Origin: Symbiodinium natans
Lineage: Eukaryota; Sar; Dinophyceae; Suessiales; Symbiodiniaceae
Assembly: GCA_905221605.1 (NCBI GenBank)
Contig: CAJNDS010002079.1
Location: 1,297,501 to 1,361,500 of the forward strand
Direction: 5' to 3'
DNA length: 64,000 nt
In this document: one piece after another, positions 54,878 through 63,755 of the stretch
How positions within the stretch are numbered: the stretch's first letter is position 1
Layout: each line of letters starts with the position of its first letter
Notes under the pieces: generated by a model
What the model was told of the DNA's origin: nothing
What the model saw: only the letters and a program-made list of their open reading frames with translations
The model's database searches: none
Program-made: the position numbers and the translations under genes

Positions 54878-55215
54878 GAAAGCCCTAGCAAGTTCGGAAC
54901 TTGATTAGGGTGTGGGGGTCAGAGGTTTAGGGGTTTAGGGGTTTAGGGGTTTGGGGGTTTAAAGGGTTTAGCCCTTTAGGGGTTTTGGGTACACCCTAGC
55001 AAGTTCGTAACTTCATCAGGGTTTAGGGATTTGGGGAGTTTAGGGGTTTGGGGGTTTGGGGATTTAGGGGTTTGGGGGTTTGGGGGTTTTTGGGTAAACC
55101 CTAGCAAGTTCGTAACTGATCAGGGATTTGGGGAGTTTAGGGGTTTGGGGGTTTAGGGGTTTAGGGGGTTTGGGCAAGCCCTAGCAAGTTCGTAATTGAT
55201 CAGGGTTTTGAGGTT
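54878..55215. repeat. four-copy tandem repeat with ccctagcaagttcgtaac
   Basis: The phrase ccctagcaagttcg-taactgatcaggg recurs near 54882, 54991, 55100 and 55176, separated by TTTAGGGG-type text. Unit 80-110 bases. Confidence 0.85.
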
Positions 55216-55394
55216 TAGGGGTGTAGGGTAAACACGAAACAACCCTAAAACCCGAAGTTTTCCTTTGGTGTACCTCTATGCATCTGGGGTTCAGGTTTTC
55301 TTGAATTTGGGTTTAGGGTTTAGGTTTAGGGTCTAAGGAACCCGAAACCCTGAGGTCACTAGGCATCTCGCCGAAAACCCCCCAAAAGCTCTAC

Positions 55395-55488
55395 ACCCTA
55401 AACCCTAAACCCTAAACCCCAAACCCCAAACCCCAAACCCCAAACCCTAAACCCTAAACCCTAAACCCTAAACCCTAAACCCTAAACA
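55395..55488. repeat. CCCTAAA/CCCCAAA array
   Basis: About 13 units in blocks of CCCTAAA, CCCCAAA and CCCTAAA. Confidence 0.95.
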
Positions 55489-55510
55489 CTGCCGCCGCAA
55501 CCCTTGCAAG

Positions 55511-55603
55511 GGCTCGAAGGGGCATGCCATGGAGGCCCATCTTCGGATTCCCGCCGAGCGATGGTGCGTTACGCGCAGAGAATTCTTTGCCTTTGTCAGC
55601 GAG
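55511..55603 (+). CDS. exon candidate after the last ASCC3-like exon
   Basis: Open for 31 codons after tgcaAG, reading GSKGHAMEAHLRIPAERW and then CVTRREFFAFVSE, ending GAG|GCGCGG. Phase 0 fits the preceding exon, but similarity to the Sec63 C-terminal part is weak. It may belong to another gene. Confidence 0.3.
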
Positions 55604-56044
55604 GCGCGGGGTTGGAGGGTTTAGGGTGTAGGGTTTAGGGTTTAGGGTTTAGGGTTTAGGGCTCGGGTCGAGGGTTTAGGGTTTAGGGCTTAGCCTCAAG
55701 GGAGATTCTTCTGGTCGAAGCGTCGAATGGTTTCGGGCTCCGGGTTTGTTTCCCAGGGTTCTAGATCCCCAGCTCCTACTAGTTAGTTCTGAGGAGGGTT
55801 AGGTTGTAGGGGATTTAGGGGACTAGGTGATTTATGCCCTGAGCTTTAGAACCCTAAACCTCAAACTAGCCTATGCCCAAATCTAAGCCCTATAAACCCT
55901 ACCTTAAGAACCCAAGCCTAAAATTTGTAGATTTCCGAAGAATCCTATTGAGGGTGTTTCGCAACAGCCTACACATAAGTAGGTTAAACCTTATAAACCC
56001 TAAACCCTCAACCCTAAACCCTAAAGCCTAAACAGACTTGTTGG

Positions 56045-56434
56045 CTAATACACCCGGGGGTCAACCAGTTTATGGCCATTGTGCTCAATGCGCCAAATGC
56101 ATGTTGGGGTGACGTTTGGGTACTGGCACAGGACAGGACCCTGAGGGTTTGGTCGCGCCGGAGAACACACAACTGGGCGTGCGGCTACCCGAGCCAGACA
56201 GCACCCATGGTGCCAATTGGTGGAGTTGGAGTTATGAACCGCCAAATCCTCGTCAGGCTGGTGGAGGCCCCCAACACTGCACCACTGATCACATTTGGTC
56301 AAGCCATATTGGCAGAACATGAATTTGGCATCATCCACGTCGATGTCCATGCACTTCAGGTATACCTGCAGGCAGTGAACCCTAAACCCGAAACCCTAAA
56401 CCCCAAACCCCAAACCCTAAACCCTAAACCCTAA
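56045..56434. other. unique island with long frames on both strands
   Basis: Heptamer-free for 330 bases. The + strand is open 56072-56434 (includes ILVRLVEAPNTAPLITFG) and the - strand 56350-56045 (includes CQYPNVTPTCIWRIEHNG). Neither is recognised. The + frame runs on into CCCTAAA repeats, so it is not complete as drawn. Confidence 0.3.
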
Positions 56435-56554
56435 ACCCTGAACCCCAGTTGTGGGTGCTTAAGGTAAAGCCTTACGCCTTGGGAGTCGCCTGGGCGAAGG
56501 TGCAAAAGCTCTGGAGGCGTGGAGCGCTTCCTGATGCTTGGTAGTTGTTCAAGT

Positions 56555-56727
56555 TTAGGGTTTGGGGTTTAGGGTTTGGGGTTTAGGGTTTGGGGTTTAG
56601 GGTTTGGGGGTTTAGGGTTTGGGGTTTAGGGTTTAGGGTTTGGGGTTTAGGGTTTGGGGTTTGGGGTTTGGGGTTTAGGGTTTAGGGTTTAGGGGTTTAG
56701 GGGTTTAGGGGTTTAGGGGTTTAGGGT
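56555..56727. repeat. TTTAGGG/TTTGGGG array
   Basis: About 24 units alternating TTTAGGG and TTTGGGG, then TTTAGGGG. Confidence 0.95.
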
Positions 56728-57136
56728 GTTAGCCAGAAGGGTAGGTGTTGGCTAATTCTACTCTAAGGTCTTTCTTGTATAAGGGAGGCTTTTTCCATGG
56801 TCCACCCGCAATGCAATCAAGGACGTCGAGATATAGCCGGTGCTTGAAGGCTTTTGGAGGCTTGGGTTCGGGATTTGGGGTGCAAGGGCTTACGGCTTGG
56901 GATTCAGGGCTTAGGGTTGGGGATTTGAGGTTGAGGGTTCGGGTTCTGGGTGTTGGAGGCTACAGTTCGGGGGTTTCGGAGGTGTGTATGGGGTTCTGAG
57001 GGTTCCCACTAGCTGTTGTCCGAGGGTACCCTGAACCCTAAACCCTACACCCTACAGGGTTAAGAATAAACAAATAAAAACACATACATATGTATACATA
57101 TATATGTATGTAGGGGCTTAAGGGACCAGGTCTAAG

Positions 57137-57230
57137 ATGCCCAATTTTGTGCACCAACGAACCTCAGCCAGCAAGGATAGCGAGGAGTGGCCCAACCCTC
57201 GCCACAACGATCCCTGGCGCCTTGCCATGT
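57137..57230 (+). CDS. tentative first exon of FVSHAW-family gene
   Basis: Starts at an ATG and reads MPNFVHQRTSASKDSEEW and then PNPRHNDPWRLAM. It ends T|GTGAGT, a textbook GT donor, and its one leftover base fits the next exon. An upstream acceptor (taAG) also makes an internal exon possible. Confidence 0.5.
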
Positions 57231-60200
57231 GTGAGTACAATGGAAGGTTTAGGCGGGTTTACGGAGTTTGGGGTTGTGGGTGTTGGGGGTTTAGGGAGTT
57301 TGGGGTTTAGGGTTTCGGGTTGAAGCTTAGAATTTCGGATGTGGGGCCTTTATAACTCAACTTACACGGAAAACGAAGGGGGGATTCATCACATTCTGAA
57401 TATTTTGGAGTAGGGTTTGAGGGTTTTAGAGTTCAGAGGTCTGTCTATTTCTAAGGGTACTTACATGGTCCCTGAAAATGGTCCCTGGCCTCCTTTGAAG
57501 GGTTCTGAAGTATGGGCCCTTGGGTTGTCTAGGGTACATGAGGCTAAACCCTAAACCCTAAACCCTAAACCCGTAAACATGGGGTCCCTCTTGTAAGGGC
57601 CCATACTAAGGGACCCATGTAACTTGGCGGTGCCCTACTTGGAGGTTCATGGTACTTAGTAACCCAATTACAAGTGTACTTGGTAAACCAACCATAACCC
57701 CATTAGGGCACTTAAGGGGCTTATAAGTGGGGCATAGCTACACCATTGAGTTACTAAGCACCCTGAACCTCCAAGTAGCCCTAAACCCTGAACCCCAAAC
57801 CCTAAAGCCTAAACCCTAAACCCTAAACCCTAAATAATCCCTAAACCCCAAACCCCAAACCCTGAACCCTGAACCCTGAACCCTAACACTCCTGGTCCTG
57901 GTGGTGCCTTGGCGGCCTATTTGCTCAAGGTATGGCCCCAACCTTTACCAGGTCAATTTGCACTACGTGCTCCCTGGCTGTGCTTTGAACCTTTTCAACT
58001 TCTGGTCGAGAGGTAAGCTTTCGGGATATGTATATATGAGGAAAAGCCTGACATCCGAATTCCTAGACCCAAAGCCGGCCAAAACCCTACAAATGCAACA
58101 ATGATGGGGGAGGGGAGCGGACCCCCGCACCCCCTCCCCCCCCCCCCCGCCCCCCGCACGAATCCCTGCCTCAAATACCGGGCAAGGCTGTGAACATAGG
58201 GGGTTTGGGATCAAGGGCTTCAAGGGTTTCGGGGCTGCGGCCTTAAGGGCTTCAGGGCTTGAGGGTTTAAGGGTTGGCTCAAGGGATTTGAAGGGTTTTG
58301 GGCCCAAGGCGGGTCTGGGGTTCAGATCCAGGTAAGCTGCCGTCCTCAAAGCCTAGTGGGTTATATTTCTGAACCCTTGAATCCTTGTATCCTTGAATCC
58401 TTGGAGCTTTGAATCCTTGGAGCCTTGAACCCTTGAACCCTAAACCCTTGAACCCTTGAACCCTAATTTTGAGCCTCTTCAACCATGTTCACTCGCGAGG
58501 AAGCCCGTAACCAGGGCCGCTGGTGGGATGAGCTACGCGCTGATGAAGCATCCGGAGGGCCTCCTTTGCCAGGCGGGGGCCAGGGGGGGGGATAAGAACC
58601 GGAACCCTGAAACCCTAAACCCCAAACCCTAAACCCCAAACCCTAAACCCTAAACCCCAAACCTCAAACCCTACACCCTAAACCACTGCCCTTCTCTGGC
58701 AACCCCCGACCTCTAGCCTTCTAGATCTGGGCTCAGCCTTGGTTTAGCTTGAAGGCTTGGAGACTCGCAGTACTTGTCAACTCAGTGATCAGCGTCGTCA
58801 TGTCTCCCTTATACAAATATTGAAGCACATAGATGTATATATATATATAGTCAAAGTATATGTATATAAGTATAAATATAAATATAGATATAAATATACA
58901 TCCAAATGCAAAAATAGATGTAAGTATAAATACTCATATTAGTATTAATACTAGTATTAATATTAATTTTTATATAGGCAAATTGCATATCAGGAAATAC
59001 ATGAATACATATATATATATATGTACTTATATATATATATTATAAGAGCGCCCTGCTCTGCGGTGAGGTGTTCGTATCGCACGCCTGGGCGGAGGGCATC
59101 TTCGAGCTGGGAAGCCACGTGAAGCGGGCCTGGCCGCGCGGGATGGGTCTCCACAACCTGACGCCTGGCGATGTCCATGGCATCTACCTACCGAGAAAAC
59201 CTGGAAGAACAAGCAATAAGCCCCTATTGACCCCTACAAACCCCTATGAACCCCCATAAACCCCATAAACAGCCTATCAACCCTGAGAAAGAAAGACCAT
59301 ATCAGAGCCCGAACGGCTGAAAGAGGAAGGATCACTGTCCCAGAACTATCTTCTTGTGTGCAAGGCATGGGGCTACTCCCGAGGGTACACTCTTTTACGA
59401 ATATCCCCCTCCCCACATTTGTTCCTGGTTCTGAGTTGGGGATGGGGGGAATTCGGTATCCTACATAATCCCTTAAAGGGTAATTTCATGCCCTCATTCC
59501 CTACTAAGAGCAAGCCTTGACTACCCAAGAATGCTGGGAGGTTCAGGGTACCTCCCTCAAAACCCAAAAGGTTTAGGGTTCAGGGATAGGATGCTTCCCC
59601 TCACATCTCCATTTATGGGGTAGGGTGGGTATTCCCTAAAAAGAGGACCCCCTCATATACCCCAAACTACCGTAGAGTCATGCCATAGAGCTTAAAATAG
59701 AAGCCCCAACAAGGGCACCCCTGTTTTGGGAAACCCCCCGGAATTGCTGCTCGCGGGTCCAAGCCCCAGACTGCCTCAACCACCTAGAGCCTAAACCCTA
59801 GACCCTAAACTGCTTAAACTCTAGACTCTAGACCGCCTAAACCCTTACAACCTTAAACCCCCCTGTTTCCAGGTATTGTTGCCTGCTGGCCAACCCTCAA
59901 AATCTGGATATCCAGTCTTTGCTGGACGGCCCGCCCATCGAAAGCCCTTTTGCGCAGGCCTGGGGGACCTTGGGACCGTTGCCGGAGCTGTTTGGGGTTT
60001 AGGGTGTAGGGTGTAGGGTTTGGGGGGCTACGGTATTGGGGGCCCTAAACCTGAAACCCTACATCTCGGCCTCTTGAAACAAGCGACTGGGTGTTCCTTT
60101 CAAATTTGTTGTGCGCCCTTTCTCCAGAAGGTGCTCCTAAGCCCCAAACTCCAAAACAGGAATGTTTCCATACAGAAGTTCCTTTGGTTTCGGGTTGGTT

Positions 60201-60605
60201 TAACGGCAAATCTCATTTCTGCAAGGCCAGGGATATTCGGGTTTATGATTAGGGTTTTGGGGTTTAGCGTGTAGGGTTTAGGGTTTAGTGATACTCTAGG
60301 TTGCCCTTAGGTTCAGAAGCTTGTTTAAGGAAGCTGTCAAAAGGAGTAGACCCAGCCATCTTCTGTTGGTGCACCTTGTAGATTGCTCGAACTCATGTGC
60401 CAATTCGGATTGAGAGTTGAGGCAGGTTCAGGGTTTAGGGTTTAGGGTTTAGGGTTTAGGGTTTAGGGTTTAGGGTTTAGGGTTTAGGGTTTCGGGCACC
60501 AGAATGAGCTAGCTGAAAACCTCCTCAGCCACCCAATAGGGGCTGTGCCAAGGCAATGCAGCGCGCCTCACATGTGTTGGTGATACCAAACGCCACTCGC
60601 CAGCT
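57137..60605 (+). CDS. partial multi-exon gene, FVSHAW/ANPQN protein family of unknown function
   Basis: Whole-gene entry for exons at 57137, 58474, 59049, 59873 and 60553. The three later exons are strong: FVSHAWAEGIFELGSHV, CCLLANPQNLDI and RASHVLVIPNATR join in phase, with a GA donor and a GC donor. I associate this arrangement (FxSHxW, then ANxQN, then a hydrophobic VLVIPN strand) with a family expanded in dinoflagellates. The opening FVSH strand recalls TIR-like domains, but this is inference. The C-terminal part expected next is not seen before the insertion at 61240. Intron contents are the same telomere-like text as in the helicase gene. Confidence 0.7.
57451..57620. mobile_element. 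inverted-repeat element, family A, copy
   Basis: aagggtacttacatggtccc at the left, ggttctgaagtatgggccct inside, and gggcccatactaagggaccc at the right. A short CCCTAAA run is embedded. It lies in the second gene's first intron. Confidence 0.72.
57636..57780. mobile_element. inverted-repeat element, family F
   Basis: tacttggaggttcatggtac with ttagtaacccaatt at the left mirrors ttgagttactaagcaccctg and aacctccaagta at the right. About 145 bases. Confidence 0.75.
58474..58572 (+). CDS. FVSHAW-family exon: MFTREEARNQGRWWDEL
   Basis: After tttgAG, reads MFTREEARNQGRWWDEL and then RADEASGG. The end at CCAG|GCGGGG (GC donor) is approximate; its phase does not fit the next exon cleanly, so an edge is off or an exon is missing. 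Confidence 0.6.
58815..59045. repeat. AT-rich (TA/TATAAA) microsatellite region
   Basis: tatata runs and degenerate aatataaatata text, ending directly at the next exon's acceptor (tataagAG). Confidence 0.85.
59049..59159 (+). CDS. FVSHAW-family exon: FVSHAWAEGIFELGSHV
   Basis: GC-rich island reading CGEVFVSHAWAEGIFELG and then SHVKRAWPRGMGLHN. It ends CT|GACGCC (GA donor) and joins to (L)YCCLLANPQN. No stop for 37 codons. Confidence 0.82.
59428..59520. mobile_element. short repeat element, family E
   Basis: ggtatcctacataatccctt and ccctcattccctactaa match the copy at 60893-61003. Confidence 0.5.
59873..59957 (+). CDS. FVSHAW-family exon: CCLLANPQNLDI
   Basis: After ttccAG, reads YCCLLANPQNLDIQSLL and then DGPPIESPFAQ. 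It ends CAG|GCCTGG (GC donor) and joins in phase to AMQRASHVL. Confidence 0.85.
60427..60493. repeat. TTTAGGG array
   Basis: About nine perfect units, in the intron before the VLVIPN exon. Confidence 0.95.
60553..60605 (+). CDS. FVSHAW-family exon: AMQRASHVLVIPNATR
   Basis: After gccaAG, reads AMQRASHVLVIPNATRQ. The hydrophobic VLVIPN strand follows SPFAQ as expected. Donor edge uncertain (GC at CT|GCGCTT). Confidence 0.8.
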
Positions 60606-60892
60606 GCGCTTAACCCCTATTGGCCCAAACTTAGGTGCCTATCTGAATTAGGGTTTAGGATTTAGGGTTTAGGTTTAGGGTTTGGGGTTAAGGGTTTAGG
60701 GTTTAGGGTTCAGGCTACGCTTTCAGCTATACCTTGCAAGGTTATGGGCAATTCAGCTAGAACGCGTGACATGTGGCGTCCACCCAGCAATAACCCTTGA
60801 GAAGCCTAAACTCTACAAGCCTTGCATCCCGTGAAACACCAGGCCCAAGTATGCCCAAATTCTATAGGACCTATCTCAGTTTGACATGGTAC

Positions 60893-61003
60893 TTGCTGAC
60901 AGGGAATGAGGAGTGAATGAGGTACCCTACATAATCCCTTAATGGGCAGGGCTTCTATAGGGGACATAAGGTACCTAACTCCCTCATTCCCCACTAATAA
61001 TCA
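60893..61003. mobile_element. inverted-repeat element, family E
   Basis: acagggaatgaggagtgaatgag with ggtaccctacat at the left mirrors aaggtacctaactccctcattcccc at the right. Confidence 0.6.
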
Positions 61004-61026
61004 GTAGGTTTAGGATTTTTAGGAAC

Positions 61027-61232
61027 AGCCCTAAACCCTAAACCCCTAAACCCCTAAACCCTACCCTAAACCCTAAACCCTAAACCCTAAACCCTAAACC
61101 CTAAACCCTACACCCTAAACCCTAAACCCTAAACCCTAAACCCTAAACCCTAAACCCTAAACCCTAAACCCTAAACCCTAAACCCTAGACCCTAAACCCT
61201 AAACCCTAAACCCTAAACCCTAAACCCTTAAC
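61027..61232. repeat. CCCTAAA array left of the TIR block
   Basis: About 28 units with two imperfect ones. Forms the left flank of the 61240-63614 block. Confidence 0.97.
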
Positions 61233-61461
61233 CCTCCCTGCGGGTTCACTTCCAAGTGTGGTGCAAAGTGTCAGTTGTGTCGTTATTTACAGTGTATGTG
61301 TTTTTCGGCTTTGGAAGGAGAATCAGGTTTTGGGTGGCTTTTTGTTCATGTCATCATCTTGTGTGGTCAGGATAGAAATATTGGCATGACAGCGTGATAG
61401 GGCTGAAGTCTGTCTTGTCATGATGATGTAAGCATTGTAGCGGGACAGCGCTGAATCTGCC

Positions 61462-62029
61462 ATGTCGTCCCTGCGTTGGTTGGCTTTGCTGCTGAGCATT
61501 GTTCTCGTGCTTCAATGCATCGGCAGTCGCTTGCCTGCGGCTCTGCATCGTTTGGAGCGGTTCGCAGGCAACGACCTGCGGGCTCACTTTGACGTGCTCG
61601 TCTCCACGCCGTCTGTGTCCGTGAATGTGGCCCTTTTTGCTATGTTTTATGAGGATCGGTCTGGCGCGATACCATGGGTTTCTTTGGCCGAGTGCGCAGG
61701 AGCTCTTGCTTTTTGCTTGGTAACAGAGAGGAGTCGGATAGCACGCTCACCAGACGTACAAGACATGGCACGGCGGCATCAAATGTTGATCGAGCGACGT
61801 TTTGGTGTTTTGTCGACATGGCCTCCTTTACCACATGACCTGGCGAGTCATGTGCATGCCTGGCAGACCCGAGCTCGCGGCTCAGTGCCGTCAGAGGATT
61901 GGGTCACATCTGGCGTGGATCCAGAAATGGCAGAGCAGACCACGGCTCCCGGCAATGTGACGGACATCTTCGCAGAGGAGTTAGACTTCGACGCATTGGC
62001 CACGGACGTGGCAACTGGGCTGGACTTAT
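61462..62029 (+). CDS. exon 1 of the GRF-like gene
   Basis: Open from ATG for 189 codons, with donor T|GTTTTATG. Contains the hydrophobic N-terminus and an acidic C-terminal part (FAEELDFDALATDV). The start was chosen as the first ATG of the frame. Confidence 0.68.
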
Positions 62030-63340
62030 GTTTTATGTAGTTTGCATTTTCCCTATCCTGAAATTACGTCAAGAGTTTTCGCAAGACGCAAGAGACTGTG
62101 AGGAATACGAAGAGGAGTCACAGCAACTTGAAGCTTCAGAAGATGAGGTGGGCGTGGTGTGCCTGTTACTTGGTGTGCCCGTTGCTTCTTGTCATGGCTG
62201 CTAGGCTCGTAGGCACATGAGAGACACACGGGCTGCGAGTGGAGCAACACCTACTGCAGCCGTGCAGGTTCTTAGCCAGTTTCAATGTAGCCGGAGCATC
62301 GTCTCCGTTTCAGGGGTCATGGAATGCAGCTCGCAGTCGTCCAGCCGGGCGGGCGTAAGCCTGTCACAGATGCTGCGTGCGATGCTGTGCGCTTTGTCAC
62401 AGCAGCTGCCATCTGCGCGTGAGCAGGAACGGTTTTGTGAAGAAGTTGTGCCAGCTTTGCTGGAGGGCTTGTCTGACATACACGGAATGGTGACTTTGGA
62501 TCGGCGCAGCATCATGCATGAGATTGACATGCTTGTCTCACTGGCATGGTCTTTGGAGGCAGCGGTCAAGGATACGTCCGGCAAGTCAGACATTCGCATT
62601 GTGGAGTCACATCTGCATGCGCGAGGAACATGCCAGGGCAGCTTGACCGGAAATTCCGAGGTGTACTTGATGGGGCCTGATCCTGCGCATGCTACACAGA
62701 GGGTTGTTTTGAGATAGGTCAGTTACATGTACTTTATAAGGCAGGTTATAAGTGGTCTAAAGGCACTTGTAACTCATTTAACTCAGGCACAAAGAGTTAT
62801 AAGTTTGGCTCGAACTTGCATCCACATATACCTCTTTTACAGAAGAAGGCTGCGTGGAATCCACATGTGCTCCTGAGTAGCGCAGCGAGTAGTAGCACAA
62901 GTGGTCCTAGCGTGCCATGCGAAGACCGCGTGGAAGACTCTGGTGAATGTGATGATTTCATCGAAGACTTCAGCCCCGAAGTTGAGGCAGACTCCTCAAA
63001 CATGAATGAGATACCGCCAGAAGTAGAAGAGCAGCTACAGCAGGAGCGAGGTTTGATAAAGTATAGCGTGCCTGCTGTTGCAGATCGACAGCGGCGCTTC
63101 AAATGGGGCGGCTGTCCGCGCCACACAAAGTGGAGCCTTCAAGTCCATGTCGTGCGCTCCGGCCCCTCAAAGGGAGCCATATTGCTGCGATGCAGCGGCT
63201 TCTGGAAGCGGGGACGAGACCAGAAGCGGTTGTGCTTTTGGAACTGGCCCTTCCCCATGGGATTGTACAGCACCTTGCCAGCTAACATTAAGGAGCAGTA
63301 CGAAGACCTGAACATGGCACTTGCACGCGGAGCCAGATGA
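61462..63340 (+). CDS. four-exon gene, ~520-aa protein with N-terminal hydrophobic segment and C-terminal GRF-like zinc motif
   Basis: Exons 61462-62029, 62086-62147, 62268-62702 and 62843-63340 join in phase; all three introns begin GT and end AG (56-140 bases). Stop TGA at 63338. The N-terminus (WLALLLSIVLVLQCIG) looks like a signal peptide or membrane anchor. The middle is acidic (YEEESQQLEASEDE) and then helical with LLEGLSDIHGM. Near the C-terminus, GGCPRHTKW, RSGPSKGAILLRC and CFWNWPFP space Cys/His around a GP-x-KG turn and an aromatic FW-W, as in GRF zinc fingers that bind single-stranded nucleic acid. The family is otherwise unrecognised. Short canonical introns contrast sharply with both neighbouring genes. 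Confidence 0.7.
62086..62147 (+). CDS. exon 2 of the GRF-like gene
   Basis: Reads ARDCEEYEEESQQLEASEDE between cgcaAG and GAG|GTGGGC. The first codon is completed by the last base of exon 1. Confidence 0.55.
62268..62702 (+). CDS. exon 3 of the GRF-like gene
   Basis: 145 codons between gtgcAG and AGG|GTTGTT, starting VLSQFQCSRSIVSVSG. Phase 0 at both ends. Confidence 0.65.
62843..63340 (+). CDS. exon 4 of the GRF-like gene (zinc motif)
   Basis: After ttttacAG, starts KKAAWNPHVLLSSAASS. Ser- and acid-rich linker, then the GRF-like motif, then LPANIKEQYEDLNMAL and stop. Confidence 0.7.
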   Translation, partial: KKAAWNPHVLLSSAASSSTSGPSVPCEDRVEDSGECDDFIEDFSPEVEADSSNMNEIPPEVEEQLQQERGLIKYSVPAVADRQRRFKWGGCPRHTKWSLQVHVVRSGPSKGAILLRCSGFWKRGRDQKRLCFWNWPFPMGLYSTLPANIKEQYEDLNMALARGAR

Positions 63341-63362
63341 AAGAGAAGAATTGGGGCACCTA

Positions 63363-63377
63363 TCCCCCCCCCCCCCC
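63363..63377. repeat. poly-C tract
   Basis: About 15 C residues shortly after the stop codon. Confidence 0.9.
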
Positions 63378-63420
63378 AAGCCCCACCCAGAAGACAAGCA
63401 AAAACCAGGAACAGGCTGTC

Positions 63421-63445
63421 ACGGAACGCGCCTAGCGCGTTCCGT
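63421..63445. terminator. perfect hairpin, 10-bp stem, 5-base loop
   Basis: acggaacgcg, loop cctag, cgcgttccgt: a perfect GC-rich inverted repeat about 80 bases after the stop codon of the GRF-like gene and 170 bases from the right end of the TIR block. It could act in 3'-end formation or element replication. Function inferred only. Confidence 0.55.
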
Positions 63446-63618
63446 CATCAAGAGTAACATCCATAACATGTTGCTAAAAAGAAGGTGTACAGTCACTGCA
63501 TCGAAAACACCTGCAAATAACAGCATTTAACAGCATTTCCGTTCGCGGCAGGTGACGTCCGGGCCTCAGTAACCACTTCCAAAACCCAAAACACACCCTT
63601 GCAACTGAACCCGCCTGC

Positions 63619-63755
63619 TAAACCCTAAACCCTAAACCCTAAACCCTAAACCCTAAACCCTAAACCCTAAACCCTAAACCCTAAACCCTAAACCCTAAAC
63701 CCTAAACCCTAAACCCTAAACCCTAAACCCTAAACCCTAAACCCTAAACCCTACC
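63619..63755. repeat. CCCTAAA array right of the TIR block
   Basis: About 19 perfect units, the right flank of the block. Confidence 0.97.

Larger units (their letters stand above)
61240..63614 (+). mobile_element. 2.37 kb heptamer-free block with terminal inverted repeats inside telomere-like repeats
   Basis: The left end gcgggttcacttccaagtg is an imperfect inverted copy of the right end cccttgcaactgaacccgc: 15 of the first 17 positions match before a two-base gap and another tgtg match. The block lies between CCCTAAA arrays (ending 61232 and starting 63619), contains no heptamer, and carries one complete gene with normal GT-AG introns. I recognise no known transposase. A target duplication cannot be judged because the target is itself repetitive. 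Alternatively it is an ordinary gene surrounded by repeats and the end similarity is chance. Confidence 0.5.

Noticed and set aside
63410-63460. Helitron 3' end
   Set aside because: A hairpin is present, but I see no CTRR terminus about ten bases after it and no Rep/helicase protein in the block.
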